From NCBI GenBank assembly GCA_035293945.1, contig DATGLV010000005.1, positions 28,487-92,486 of the forward strand: 64,000 bases of DNA. The letters run 5' to 3'. The notes under the pieces were generated by a model that made no database searches, was not told where the DNA came from, and saw only the letters and a list, made by a program, of their open reading frames with translations. This document shows, piece by piece, positions 25,714 to 34,122 of the stretch (its first letter is position 1; each line of letters begins with the position of its first letter). The stretch is from VAZQ01 sp035293945 (GTDB taxonomy: Bacteria; Pseudomonadota; Alphaproteobacteria; Rhizobiales; Xanthobacteraceae). Both the position numbers and the translations under genes were made by a program.

Positions 25714-25956
25714 ATGGACGACACGCTCCCGGATCGACTTTCCAACGATCCCAGCAGCCCCTATTACAATGCCGAATTGCTCGAACGCGGCGTCGGCATT
25801 CGCTTCAAGGGCGTCGAGAAGCATAATGTCGAGGAGTACTGCGTCAGCGAAGGATGGGTGCGCGTCGCCCACGCGACCGCAAAGGACCGCTACGGCAATC
25901 CGATGACCATCAAGCTCTCCGGCACGGTCGAGCCCTACTTACGCACCAACAAATAG
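25714..25956 (+). CDS. DUF3297 family protein
   Basis: This small protein (80 aa) starts MDDTLPDRLSNDPSSPYYNA and continues with RGVGIRFKGVEKHNVEEYC, SEGWVRVAHATAKDRYGNP and MTIKLSGTVEPYL. These match the DUF3297 family that is common in Proteobacteria. Some database entries label it glutathione peroxidase, without a peroxidase motif that I can see. There is no signal peptide and no membrane segment. ATG 25714 is used since the homologous part begins here. The function is unknown; it stands alone between a repeat and the glycan islet. Confidence 0.85.
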   Translation: MDDTLPDRLSNDPSSPYYNAELLERGVGIRFKGVEKHNVEEYCVSEGWVRVAHATAKDRYGNPMTIKLSGTVEPYLRTNK

Positions 25957-26274
25957 TCCTTCTGCATCATAAGCGCCGGTATGGGTGTGTTGCAGCCGCG
26001 CGCTGCTCGCGCAAAATCGCGCGCTGCCGATGCGCAGGCTGCGGACCTCATACCCCGATTTGCACAGCGCACGAATTCGTGACGCGAGGATGCGATCCAT
26101 TGACCCGAAGCGCACGCGGGAATTACGGAGAGCCTCTGCGCGGCTCGGTCGCGCAATTGATGGAGCGAAGGGCCCGCATCTAGGACGGGCGCGGGCCGCG
26201 CATTTGCGCCTGACATCGGGGTGGTGTAGGGCGACATGCGGGGGGATTAAGACGCGCCGGGGGGTTGATCAGTG
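25957..26274. other. Intergenic region before the glycan islet, no gene seen
   Basis: This 318 bp gap has no credible ORF, tRNA or repeat family found elsewhere in the window. Its last part (26215-26271) is G-rich and includes GGGGGG, about 8-11 nt before the GTG/ATG starts of the fucosyltransferase fusion, which could serve as a ribosome site. Confidence 0.4.
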
Positions 26275-28065
26275 ATGGCGTCGAACCTCGTTGCCGTGAC
26301 GCTCTCCGGCGGTCTCGGCAATCAGCTGTTCCAATATGCGGCTGCATTGGCGCTGGCGCGCCGTCACGGCGTGCGACTTTTTCTGGACACTTCGCTGTTC
26401 CGGCGTTGGAGCGAGCCGCGGGCCTTCGCGTTGCAGCCATTGACTCGCGCGGTGCCGCAGCTTGCGCGCGTGCGCCTCGGTCGTGACGGCGCGACCGCAG
26501 CAGTCATCGGCGGTGCGCGGCAGCAACTGACGGTCTTCCGGGAACAGGGCTTTGACTACGATCCTCGGTTCGAGCAAATCGGGCCGGGCGTGCTGCTTCA
26601 AGGCTATTGGCAAAGCTACCGCTATTTCGACAGCATCTCCGCCGAACTGGGGCATGCCCTAAAGGGCGTTGCCGCCGGCCTGGACGCGCGGAACAAGGAC
26701 CTGCTCGCCGAAATCAGCGCAAAGCCGTCCATCGGCGTCCATGTTCGCCGCGGCGACTACCTGGTCGAGCCGTACAAGACCCCGCACGGTGTCTGCAGCC
26801 TCGATTACTATCGCGGCAACGTCGAGCGGCTTTTGGGCGAGCACCCCGGCTGTGCGGCCTATGTGTTCTCCGATGATCCCGCCTGGTGTCGCGCGGCCCT
26901 GGGCGATCTCGGCGTAAGGGTGGTCGACCACAACGGCCCGCGACAGGCCCATATCGATCTTCTGCTCTTATCGGCATGCCAGGCTCACGTCCTCTCCAAT
27001 TCCTCGTTCAGCTGGTGGGGTGCCTATCTGGCCGAGAAACGGCTGCGGCCGCCGGTGGTCCCGATCCCCTGGTTTCGGACCAGATCCGCCACCCCGGACC
27101 TGTTCCCGCCGCAGTGGGAGCAGAGAAGCCGGACCACGAACGAGCCGCTCGAGGTGGTCAAGGAGCGCGTGAAGAGCGCTCGGGTGTCGGTGGTGATTCC
27201 GGCGCACGGCCGTCCGGCGATGCTGAAAGAGGCGGTTGCGAGCGTCTTGCAGCAGACCAAGCCGGCGAGCGAGATCATCATTGTGTTGACGGAGGCAACC
27301 CCGGAATGCGCCGCTGCGGCCCACGATCTTGCCAGCAATGGAATCGTGCGGGTTGTCTCCACATCCGAGCCTTTCCTTTCAAAGGTGAGAAACGAAGGTG
27401 TTCACGCGGCCACAGGTGAATGGATCGCGTTCCTTGACGATGACGATGTGTGGCGGCCGCAAAAGCTGGAGCTGCAGCTGGCGGCCGCACTCTTGCTCGG
27501 GGTCGGCGTGGTCAGCTGCGACTTTACCTCGTTCAACACGAGCGGCGATATCTCCGGCCCCGGCTTGGCGAAAGCGCCGGCCGGGCTGTCCCTGGGGCAA
27601 GCATTGGTGCTCGGCAATTTCGTCTCCGGCGGATCGGCGGCAATCGTGCGCGCGAATCTCTTTCGGCAAGTTGGCGGTTTTGATGAAAGCCTCCGCGCTT
27701 CCGAAGACGTCGACTTATGGCGGCGGCTCAGTTGGCACACCGAGATCGTGCTGCTTTCCGACAAGCTGGTGCGCATCCGGCGGCACGAAGGCCAGATGAC
27801 CCGCAACCCGAGCCTGGTCCGGCTCGGTCATCGAACGCTGTTCGCCAAGATGTGCGCCGACACCCCGAAGGAATTGCGCTCGATGCTTTTTCCGACCGGG
27901 CTCTTCTTTTGGTATGTGGGCAGTCGCACAAGGCTCTCTGACCTCATCAAGACGCTGCCGGATTTCCTTGCCGACCCGGTCTTGGTCCGCAAGCTCGTGG
28001 GCACTGTTATGTGGCGGGCCGCGACGGCTCCTTTTCGGCGACTGCGGAAACGTCGCCCGGACTGA
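26275..28065 (+). CDS. Bifunctional glycosyltransferase: GT11 fucosyltransferase-like fused to GT2
   Basis: The 596-residue protein joins two transferases. Residues 1-290 form a GT11 alpha-1,2-fucosyltransferase-like domain: SGGLGNQLFQYAAALALARR near 11, the GDP-fucose motif GVHVRRGDYLVEP near 155 and LSNSSFSWWGAYLAEKRL near 240. Residues 300-510 form a GT2 domain: RVSVVIPAHGRPAMLKEAV, the DXD-type WIAFLDDDDVWRPQKLELQ near 385 and RASEDVDLWRRLSW near 477. The tail is basic (FRRLRKRRPD). The frame is unbroken, with about 15 residues between domains. GTG 26272 directly precedes ATG 26275. It probably adds a fucose-like residue and a second sugar to a surface polysaccharide. Neighbours are an acyltransferase and an FkbM remnant. 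Confidence 0.9.
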   Translation: MASNLVAVTLSGGLGNQLFQYAAALALARRHGVRLFLDTSLFRRWSEPRAFALQPLTRAVPQLARVRLGRDGATAAVIGGARQQLTVFREQGFDYDPRFEQIGPGVLLQGYWQSYRYFDSISAELGHALKGVAAGLDARNKDLLAEISAKPSIGVHVRRGDYLVEPYKTPHGVCSLDYYRGNVERLLGEHPGCAAYVFSDDPAWCRAALGDLGVRVVDHNGPRQAHIDLLLLSACQAHVLSNSSFSWWGAYLAEKRLRPPVVPIPWFRTRSATPDLFPPQWEQRSRTTNEPLEVVKERVKSARVSVVIPAHGRPAMLKEAVASVLQQTKPASEIIIVLTEATPECAAAAHDLASNGIVRVVSTSEPFLSKVRNEGVHAATGEWIAFLDDDDVWRPQKLELQLAAALLLGVGVVSCDFTSFNTSGDISGPGLAKAPAGLSLGQALVLGNFVSGGSAAIVRANLFRQVGGFDESLRASEDVDLWRRLSWHTEIVLLSDKLVRIRRHEGQMTRNPSLVRLGHRTLFAKMCADTPKELRSMLFPTGLFFWYVGSRTRLSDLIKTLPDFLADPVLVRKLVGTVMWRAATAPFRRLRKRRPD

Positions 28066-28193
28066 TCGGCTCAAAATCAACAAAATAAGTGAAGTTGGCT
28101 TGCGTGGCCCGCGGCTTCGGAATCTTCGGCGTGAGCAAGTTTCAGAGTTTCAGCGCGGGAGGCCGAGTAACAGCGGCGCGTCGAAACGTAGTC

Positions 28194-29312
28194 TCAGGAG
28201 TCAACGACGGCGTCTTCGATGGGACGAGCACGGGTCTCGCTGCCTGATTCCGCAGCCCGTCGCGCAAGATGCCTCCCAGCGCGCACAGATGGCTGCTCAA
28301 ACAGAGCGTATGTGAGCTTGGCAAGCGACAAGGTTGCCGTCAGAACCACGGCCAAAGCCAAAACTGTCGCCGCTAGTCCAGGATCGATGATGTGGCGGAT
28401 CAGCAGCCCGGTCGCATAGATCACGGGAAGCTGGAACAAGTAGATGCTGTATGAGCAACGTCCGACGGACCGAACAAATCCATGTAGGAGACTGCGCTCG
28501 GCAAAGCCTCGCTTGATTGCCATTAGAATAAGCGCTGCGCCGACGGTGTTCGCGATGATCGACCAAGGTCCGTGTAGCGCCAGGCGGTCGAGGAAGAAAA
28601 TCAAAAATCCGCTCGCTGCCAGCACGGCAGGCGACACAGCAGTCGAGGGAGGAAATTTCGCAAGCGTCACGCCAAGTTGAAAACACAACAGGTATATGAA
28701 GGTCTGCCTCGGAAAAGCCAGGACAGTGAGACCGCAAAGCGCGGCGAGAAGGACATAGCTGCCAGTGCGGCCGTGTCGCCCCGACAGCCACAGCGATGCG
28801 GGCACCAATGCCGAGCCGATCGCTTCCACGTACATTGTCCAGGTAACCGGGTTGGCCTTGGACGACAACACGACGGCGTTCTCAAGGACGTCCGCCGGTC
28901 CGAAAGGTTGGAAGGTCCCGAGGAACCATTCCGAGTAGGGCGCCGCGTTGAAGAGAGGAAAGGTGCTGGATATCACCGCCATAACGGCAATTGAGGCCCA
29001 CATCGGCGGCAGCAATCGGAAAGCCCGTTTGATGCCGTAGCCGGCCAGGCTCGCACCGCTTTGATCAAGCGAAATGGAGAGGACGTAACCGCTGAGCACG
29101 AAGAACAGAATTACCGCGCTTCCCGGGTTGAGGACTGCGGTGAGCAACTCGAGTGGCCAAGTGTGGATCGTTTGCTGTGAGAGAGGCAACGTCCAAAATG
29201 CCGACGATCCGTCGACGCGGAAAATCGCCGTCGTGTGAGTGACTACGACGGCGACGGCCGCTAAGCCGCGCAGACTCTCAAGTCTCGCATCGAAGCGATC
29301 GGCGCTGGACAA
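28194..29312 (-). CDS. Membrane acyltransferase, acyltransferase-3 (OafA/NodX-like) family
   Basis: These inner-membrane enzymes move acetyl or other acyl groups onto surface sugars. The start of the homologous part is RFDARLESLRGLAAVAVVVT, with the family's catalytic-site His in VVVTHTTAIF and the conserved FFVLSGYVLS. About ten hydrophobic segments follow, ending with YSIYLFQLPVIYATGLL. The frame reaches TTG 29348, but the TTG at 29312 has GAGGGGGG about 7 nt upstream and lies just before the conserved region, so I use it (372 aa). It converges with the GT11-GT2 gene. Local base composition is less GC-rich than the housekeeping blocks, in keeping with a transferred glycan locus. Confidence 0.88.
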   Translation of the reverse strand: MSSADRFDARLESLRGLAAVAVVVTHTTAIFRVDGSSAFWTLPLSQQTIHTWPLELLTAVLNPGSAVILFFVLSGYVLSISLDQSGASLAGYGIKRAFRLLPPMWASIAVMAVISSTFPLFNAAPYSEWFLGTFQPFGPADVLENAVVLSSKANPVTWTMYVEAIGSALVPASLWLSGRHGRTGSYVLLAALCGLTVLAFPRQTFIYLLCFQLGVTLAKFPPSTAVSPAVLAASGFLIFFLDRLALHGPWSIIANTVGAALILMAIKRGFAERSLLHGFVRSVGRCSYSIYLFQLPVIYATGLLIRHIIDPGLAATVLALAVVLTATLSLAKLTYALFEQPSVRAGRHLARRAAESGSETRARPIEDAVVDS

Positions 29313-29401
29313 TTTGAGGCCCCCCTCAGCTTTTACTCTAGCGGGCAACTTGGAACAAAAGCAATGTTTCCCCTCCGCCTCCCCTTCGATATGGCTGCAA
29401 T

Positions 29402-29842
29402 ATATACATCCTAGAACCGCTCGCAGAGTTCGCCGATTTCATCGCGATGCGATTCGCAAAGAATCCGAAAATTCAATTGCATCGAGTGGCGCTTTCTTCA
29501 ACGGACGGCCGTGCGGCTATGGCATCCAACGGCGTTTCGTCCTCCTTTTCGTCCGAAGGATCGATCCTCGTCCCGACCATCAGCTTTGGGACATTCACTG
29601 AGCGTATCGCTCAACACAAGATCGACCTGCTCAAGCTTAATGTGGAAGGAGCGGAATACGACATCCTTAATGATATGATTGACACGCGGCAAATTGAGCG
29701 TGTCACGGACATTCAAGTACAATTCCATGATTTCGTCCCGGACGCCGAGACCAAACTCGAGCGCATTCGGCAAAGGCTCAGCGCTACGCATCGCCCAACG
29801 TACCAGTATACGTTTGTTTGGGAAAACTGGCATCTGCGCTGA
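29402..29842 (+). pseudogene. FkbM-family methyltransferase, C-terminal remnant
   Basis: The frame from about 29402 reads YILEPLAEFADFIAMRFAKN and then KIQLHRVALSS, KIDLLKLNVEGAEYDILNDM and IQVQFHDFVPDAETKLERIR. These match the second half of FkbM methyltransferases. The SAM-binding first half (the DVGANxG region) is absent, and an in-frame stop (TAG 29339-29341) precedes it. The first ATG (29447) lies inside the domain. The upstream DNA is the 5' end of the divergent acyltransferase gene, so the N-terminal part was lost, apparently by deletion. Low-GC codon use suggests foreign origin. A short expressed product from ATG 29447 (131 aa) cannot be excluded but would lack cofactor binding. Confidence 0.75.
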
Positions 29843-29868
29843 GCGCGCTTTGACAACGGAGGCTCTCG

Positions 29869-31572
29869 TCAGTGCGGCTGCCCAGCCGTGTTGGAATCCC
29901 GCGACGCAGCCCGTCCCGCCCGATCATAGCCCACCCGAAGCGGTGCGAATGCGAGCTGGTCGGCTACTTCTTTATCGACTGGTTCAAGCGCATAGATGCT
30001 GAGCCCGAACCCAGGTCTGCTGCCATTGGCAAGAAGTGTGCGAGTCCCACAATATGCACAGGTGTAAGGCTGCTCGGAGAGTATTTGGTTCAACGCAAGG
30101 CTGGCTGTCATTCCCTTGAGGACGATCGCGGGCGGATGCCGTCTTAGATCCGCAAAATATCGCTCGGCGGTCGCGGTGAACGTCGGCCCAAAACCGTTTG
30201 CTCTCGCTATCCCCTCGACGGTATCTCCCATGTCGACGACCTCGCCCGCGTAGCGCGACTTCCAAAGGAACAGATCTTCGGAAACAACGTGATGCGTTGC
30301 ATCGATCTGGCGCAGCGCTTCTGTAACTCGCATCGCCATTGCTCGGTTTGCGAGCATCGAAGCGGCATCCAAGAAGGGACCGCGGCCGAGAAACAGCCAT
30401 CCGGTGTTTGTGAGAAGCAGGATCACGCCGCAAAACGCGATGCCGCGCTTGAACCAAGCTCTGTCCTCCGCGGTGCCCATCTCATTCGCCAACAGCAGCG
30501 CGCCGAAGAACCACAGCGGAATGAATATGGGATTGATGTAGTAGACGCCACCGGCGGCAGCGTTCGCCATATACGCGGCGACAAGGCCGACCAGCAGAAG
30601 AGCGAACGCGGCAAGGAAATATCGGGCTTGTAGTAGCCTTTTCTCGGCTGGCGCCGATACGGAGATCCTCCAGAGAAATACGAAGCCTGCGGCAACCATC
30701 AACGGCAGCAATGAAAGGTGCCATAAATTGATGAATGGAAGAGCCCCGGCACCGGGGTTCGCTCCCCACCCGCTCTGCGGTAAATAGAAAAAGTAGAAGT
30801 GCTGCCAAAAGAGATTGAGATCAAAGTGCACGCTCAGTCCCAGGACGAGCACGAATGCACACGCAAAGCCTGTGATGCCGGACATTATTCCGATCCAGCG
30901 ATTGGCTGGCGGACACATGCCGAGCCAAGCGATGGCGGCGAAAGCGAGGAAGGGTGCGATGCGCCACTGGGTATCGTAAGCGAAGGCCGCAACGGCCCCC
31001 GCCGCTGTCGCGGTTGCCGCGAGCGATATGAGCCTGCGACAGCGGCAACTCGCCCACAGGAGCATCAATAAAACTGCGGCCAAAAGATGCGTGGTCGCAT
31101 CCGGGCGGGACGTCAGCATCATCGTCCCCATCCAGTTGCTCACAAGCAGCAAATAGCCAAACGCGCCCAACACCACGCAGAGCGCTACTGATTCCAGATC
31201 GCGCTTGCGCTGGAAAAATATGGGGAGCCCCATCATGGCTATCGGCAAGGCCAGCACCGGCAGGCGCATCAGCTGCCAGCCGGGCAAGTCTGGGAGCAGG
31301 CGATGCAGCCAGAACTTCAGCAATGGGTCGAAGGGCCCAAAGCACATATTCACGAATGTGACCCGGCTGTGGTCGTACCGGCTGTGGTCGTAGATGTCGA
31401 CGTCGGCCGACATCGCCAGCACATAGAGCCAACCGGTGCCCTCTCGGGTTTCCAATTCGAGTGGATAGAGGAACGCAGCAACGGCCGGCAACAGGGCGGC
31501 GGCCGCGACTATCGCAGCCAAGCCTGCGAGCCCAAGTCGGCGGGCAGTGGCGGGCGGGGTTGTTGCGGGCAA
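29869..31572 (-). CDS. Polytopic membrane protein, possible GT-C type glycosyltransferase
   Basis: The 567-residue protein has an N-terminal helix (GLAGLAAIVAAAALLPAVAA), about eleven further hydrophobic segments up to residue 400, and a soluble C-terminal region of about 150 residues. Early periplasmic loop residues (ETREGTGWLYVLAM, DIYDHSRYDHSRVT) could be a GT-C-type acidic site, but I see no decisive PMT/ArnT motif. The C-terminal part contains SEQPYTCAYCGTRTLL, a CxxC pair. Start TTG 31572 has AGGA about 7 nt upstream. It lies between the FkbM remnant and tRNA-Ala. A role in making or modifying a surface glycan is inferred from context only. Confidence 0.6.
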   Translation of the reverse strand: MPATTPPATARRLGLAGLAAIVAAAALLPAVAAFLYPLELETREGTGWLYVLAMSADVDIYDHSRYDHSRVTFVNMCFGPFDPLLKFWLHRLLPDLPGWQLMRLPVLALPIAMMGLPIFFQRKRDLESVALCVVLGAFGYLLLVSNWMGTMMLTSRPDATTHLLAAVLLMLLWASCRCRRLISLAATATAAGAVAAFAYDTQWRIAPFLAFAAIAWLGMCPPANRWIGIMSGITGFACAFVLVLGLSVHFDLNLFWQHFYFFYLPQSGWGANPGAGALPFINLWHLSLLPLMVAAGFVFLWRISVSAPAEKRLLQARYFLAAFALLLVGLVAAYMANAAAGGVYYINPIFIPLWFFGALLLANEMGTAEDRAWFKRGIAFCGVILLLTNTGWLFLGRGPFLDAASMLANRAMAMRVTEALRQIDATHHVVSEDLFLWKSRYAGEVVDMGDTVEGIARANGFGPTFTATAERYFADLRRHPPAIVLKGMTASLALNQILSEQPYTCAYCGTRTLLANGSRPGFGLSIYALEPVDKEVADQLAFAPLRVGYDRAGRAASRDSNTAGQPH

Positions 31573-31680
31573 ATGCAGTTCCTGCGCCGCGCCGGGTCCA
31601 GGTCTTGGCTGAGCCGAAATTCTGCGCGTCCCCCGCTCACAGAAAGCGCAACAACATCACCGGGTTGAGAGGACCCAAAG

Positions 31681-31756
<76 letters not shown>

Positions 31757-31850
31757 TTCAGGGATCAGTGATCGGTAGTCAGTAATCAGTAATCAGAGAA
31801 AAATCCAGCCATGTGCGTTCGGATCACCGGGGACTGATTACTGCCCCCGA

Positions 31851-32246
31851 TTACGGTTCCTCTTCGTTGTCGACATCACCGATGATGTCGGCAACGTCGT
31901 CATCGCCCTCCTCCTGCTCCTCGATAAAGGCGGCGTCGTCGAGCTGCTCGTCCTCGAGCTCGATATCCTCGCCCGCATCGGCGACTTCGCTCTCCGGAGT
32001 CTTCTTGCCCTCGGCTTCGGCATCGGCCTCCTCGAGCGAGACGAATTCCGCCTCCTGGGTCTCAGGCAGCGCCACCTCCTCGTCGGCGGCTTGCGCGCGC
32101 GCCGCTTCGGGTCGCGCTCGCGTGAGCGCGGCCAGCTGCAGGACTGTGTGACACTTCGGGCAGACGATCGGGTCCTTGCTCAAGTCGTAGAACTTCGCAC
32201 CGCAATTGCCGCAGAGGCGCTTGGTGCCGAGCTCGGGTTTGGCCAC
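31851..32246 (-). CDS. TIGR02300 family zinc-ribbon protein
   Basis: This 131-residue protein starts MAKPELGTKRLCGNCGAKFY and carries a zinc ribbon of two Cys pairs (CGNCG near 12-15, CPKCH near 29-32). The rest is very acidic (runs of Glu and Asp with EDIELEDEQLDD). This is the TIGR02300 family, a rhizobial and alphaproteobacterial marker found divergent from aroA, as here. No catalytic residues are known. The role is unknown, though the zinc ribbon and acidic tail suggest a nucleic-acid or ribosome-associated partner. The 94 bp between it and the tRNA hold short direct repeats (CAGTAAT twice). Confidence 0.92.
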   Translation of the reverse strand: MAKPELGTKRLCGNCGAKFYDLSKDPIVCPKCHTVLQLAALTRARPEAARAQAADEEVALPETQEAEFVSLEEADAEAEGKKTPESEVADAGEDIELEDEQLDDAAFIEEQEEGDDDVADIIGDVDNEEEP

Positions 32247-32426
32247 GGTCGGGGGTTCCCTTAATTCAGGTCGAAAAAGAGGTGCTTCACTTGGCTAGTT
32301 GGTTCGGCTCTGTCAAGGTCGATAGACGAGTCGGCCTGTCGCACGACGGCTGCCGTCGTCCCCCCAACCGCCGTCCGCGCCGGGCAGTTCCGATCTCGAG
32401 TCTAGTGCCGCCGATTTAGTGACCGA

Positions 32427-33767
32427 ATGTCAACAGCCGCCAATAAGATGCCGCTCGTCGGCAGCCCCTCAAGCCCCCTGCGGGGCCGTGTGCGCGTGCC
32501 CGGCGACAAGTCCATCTCCCACCGGGCCCTGATTTTGGGCGCTCTTGCGGTCGGCGAGACCGCGATCTCCGGGCTGCTCGAAGGCGAGGACGTGCTCAAT
32601 ACCGGCAAGGCGATGCGTGCGCTCGGCGCCCGCGTGGAGCGGACCGGAGAGGGGCTCTGGCGGGTCAACGGCGTCGGGGTGGGGGGCTTCCGGGAGCCCG
32701 CGGAAGTGCTTGATTTCGGCAATTCCGGCACGGGCTGCCGGCTGGTGCTGGGCGCGGTCGCCGGCTGCCCGATTGCGGCGACGTTCGACGGAGATCAGTC
32801 GCTGCGCCGCCGCCCGATGCAGCGCATCCTCGATCCGCTCTCCCTGATGGGAGCACGCGCGCAGCGGGCAGCCGAGGGCGGCCGCCTGCCGATCACGCTC
32901 GAGGGTGCGCGCGATCCGCTGCCGATTCTCTACCGCACGCCTGTGCCATCGGCGCAGATCAAGTCCGCGGTGCTGCTCGCCGGGCTTGCGGCGCCGGGCG
33001 AGACAACGGTGATCGAGACCGAGGCAAGCCGCGACCACACCGAGCGCCTGCTCCGGCATTTCGGCGCCGAGGTCACGGTGGTGTCGGAAGGGCCGCATGG
33101 GCGACGCATCACGCTTCGGGGCGAGCCGGAGCTGCGCCCGGCCCCGATCGTGGTGCCGGCCGACCCCTCTTCGGCGGCCTTCCCGATGGTCGCCGCGCTG
33201 ATCGTTCCGGGCTCCGAGCTCGTCGTCACCGAGGTCATGACCAATCCGCTGCGCACCGGGCTCATCACAACTTTGCACGAGATGGGAGCGCGGATCGAAA
33301 CCCTGAATGTGCGCGGGGACCTCGGCGAGGCCATGGCGGATTTTCGCGTTCAGGCCTCCTCGCTGCACGGTGTCGATGTGCCCCCCGCGCGCGCCCCGGC
33401 GATGATCGACGAATATCCGATCCTGGCGGTCGCGGCCGCCTTCGCGCACGGCACCACCATCATGCGCGGGCTCAAGGAGCTGCGGGTCAAGGAATCCGAT
33501 CGGCTCGCCGCGGTGGCGGACGGCCTGCGGGAAAACGGGGTTGCGGTCGAGATCGATGGTGACGACCTTATTGTGCACGGCAACGGCAAGGTCGCGGGCG
33601 GCGGCTTGGTGGCGACCCACATGGATCATCGGATCGCCATGTCGTTCCTGGTGATGGGCCTCGGCTCCGCCAAGCCCGTCAAGGTCGACGACGGCTCCTT
33701 CATCGCGACGAGCTTCCCGGGATTCGTGCCGATGCTGCGTTCCCTCGGGGCAGAAATTGCGGGCTAG
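32427..33767 (+). CDS. aroA: 3-phosphoshikimate 1-carboxyvinyltransferase (EPSP synthase)
   Basis: AroA joins phosphoenolpyruvate to shikimate-3-phosphate, the sixth shikimate step. The 446-residue protein has both lobes: VPGDKSISHRALILGALAVG, LLEGEDVLNTGKAMRALGA, LDFGNSGTGCRLVLG, QSLRRRPMQRILDPLSLMGA, ASRDHTERLLRHFGAEV, PAMIDEYPILAVAAAFAHGT and LKELRVKESDRLAAVADGL. Overall it resembles the Agrobacterium-type class II enzymes. The PEP-site loop reads GNSGT, with Gly101 where the glyphosate-insensitive CP4 enzyme has Ala, so I do not predict that insensitivity from this residue. In related genomes cmk normally follows directly; here two ORFs intervene. Confidence 0.96.
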   Translation: MSTAANKMPLVGSPSSPLRGRVRVPGDKSISHRALILGALAVGETAISGLLEGEDVLNTGKAMRALGARVERTGEGLWRVNGVGVGGFREPAEVLDFGNSGTGCRLVLGAVAGCPIAATFDGDQSLRRRPMQRILDPLSLMGARAQRAAEGGRLPITLEGARDPLPILYRTPVPSAQIKSAVLLAGLAAPGETTVIETEASRDHTERLLRHFGAEVTVVSEGPHGRRITLRGEPELRPAPIVVPADPSSAAFPMVAALIVPGSELVVTEVMTNPLRTGLITTLHEMGARIETLNVRGDLGEAMADFRVQASSLHGVDVPPARAPAMIDEYPILAVAAAFAHGTTIMRGLKELRVKESDRLAAVADGLRENGVAVEIDGDDLIVHGNGKVAGGGLVATHMDHRIAMSFLVMGLGSAKPVKVDDGSFIATSFPGFVPMLRSLGAEIAG

Positions 33768-33864
33768 CTCAACGCCATTACTTTCAGCAGTGGAATCTTC
33801 AGCAGTGGAGCATTGTAACAATCTTTGACGTGGATTATCTAAGCACAAGACACAGCGGGGCCAC

Positions 33865-34092
33865 ATGACCACGGTCAGGATCGCCAAGGTAAGTCAAAAA
33901 AAGCCGCCGCGACGAAGCACGGTGAAAAAGGTTTTCCGAACGCGCAATGGCCACCGTGCAACTGGCTATTTGGTAGACTCGACAAGCAAGAGCTTCGACG
34001 CTGATTTGGTAAGCGTCTTCAAATCGAATATCGCGACGGCACGCGAGGAAAACACTGCGATCTTTGGTTCACCGGATGGTCCGAACGACTGA
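33865..34092 (+). CDS. Small protein paired with a zeta-toxin-like kinase; unrecognised
   Basis: The 75-residue protein begins MTTVRIAKVSQKKPPRRSTV, a strongly basic N-terminus, and ends in an acidic, conserved-looking part (SVFKSNIATAREENTAIFGS, then PDGPND). There is no signal peptide or DNA-binding motif I can name. It lies 98 bp after aroA and ends about 30 bp before the zeta-like gene in the same direction, the usual place for an antitoxin. I recall similar tails (F-x2-N-x3-AR-x-EN) in small ORFs next to zeta-like genes, but cannot verify it. The upstream gap contains a near-direct repeat (TTCAGCAGTGGA twice). An antitoxin role is only an inference from location. Confidence 0.6.
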   Translation: MTTVRIAKVSQKKPPRRSTVKKVFRTRNGHRATGYLVDSTSKSFDADLVSVFKSNIATAREENTAIFGSPDGPND

Positions 34093-34122
34093 TAGGGCGC
34101 GCCAGTCAACCCGGGTTTGAGA

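Noticed and set aside
28066..31680. Full integrative element anchored at the tRNA
   Set aside because: No integrase, relaxase or phage gene is present; composition and location alone are not enough.
31757..31850. Attachment-site repeats next to tRNA-Ala
   Set aside because: Only short CAGTAAT-type direct repeats are present; they do not match the tRNA 3' end and no integrase gene is nearby.
32718..32738. Glyphosate-insensitive type active site in AroA
   Set aside because: The protein resembles class II enzymes, but the loop reads GNSGT with Gly where CP4 has Ala, so the marker residue is absent.
32469..33887. Minus-strand ORF of about 472 codons opposite aroA
   Set aside because: Shadow frame of a conserved EPSP synthase, with low-complexity composition.
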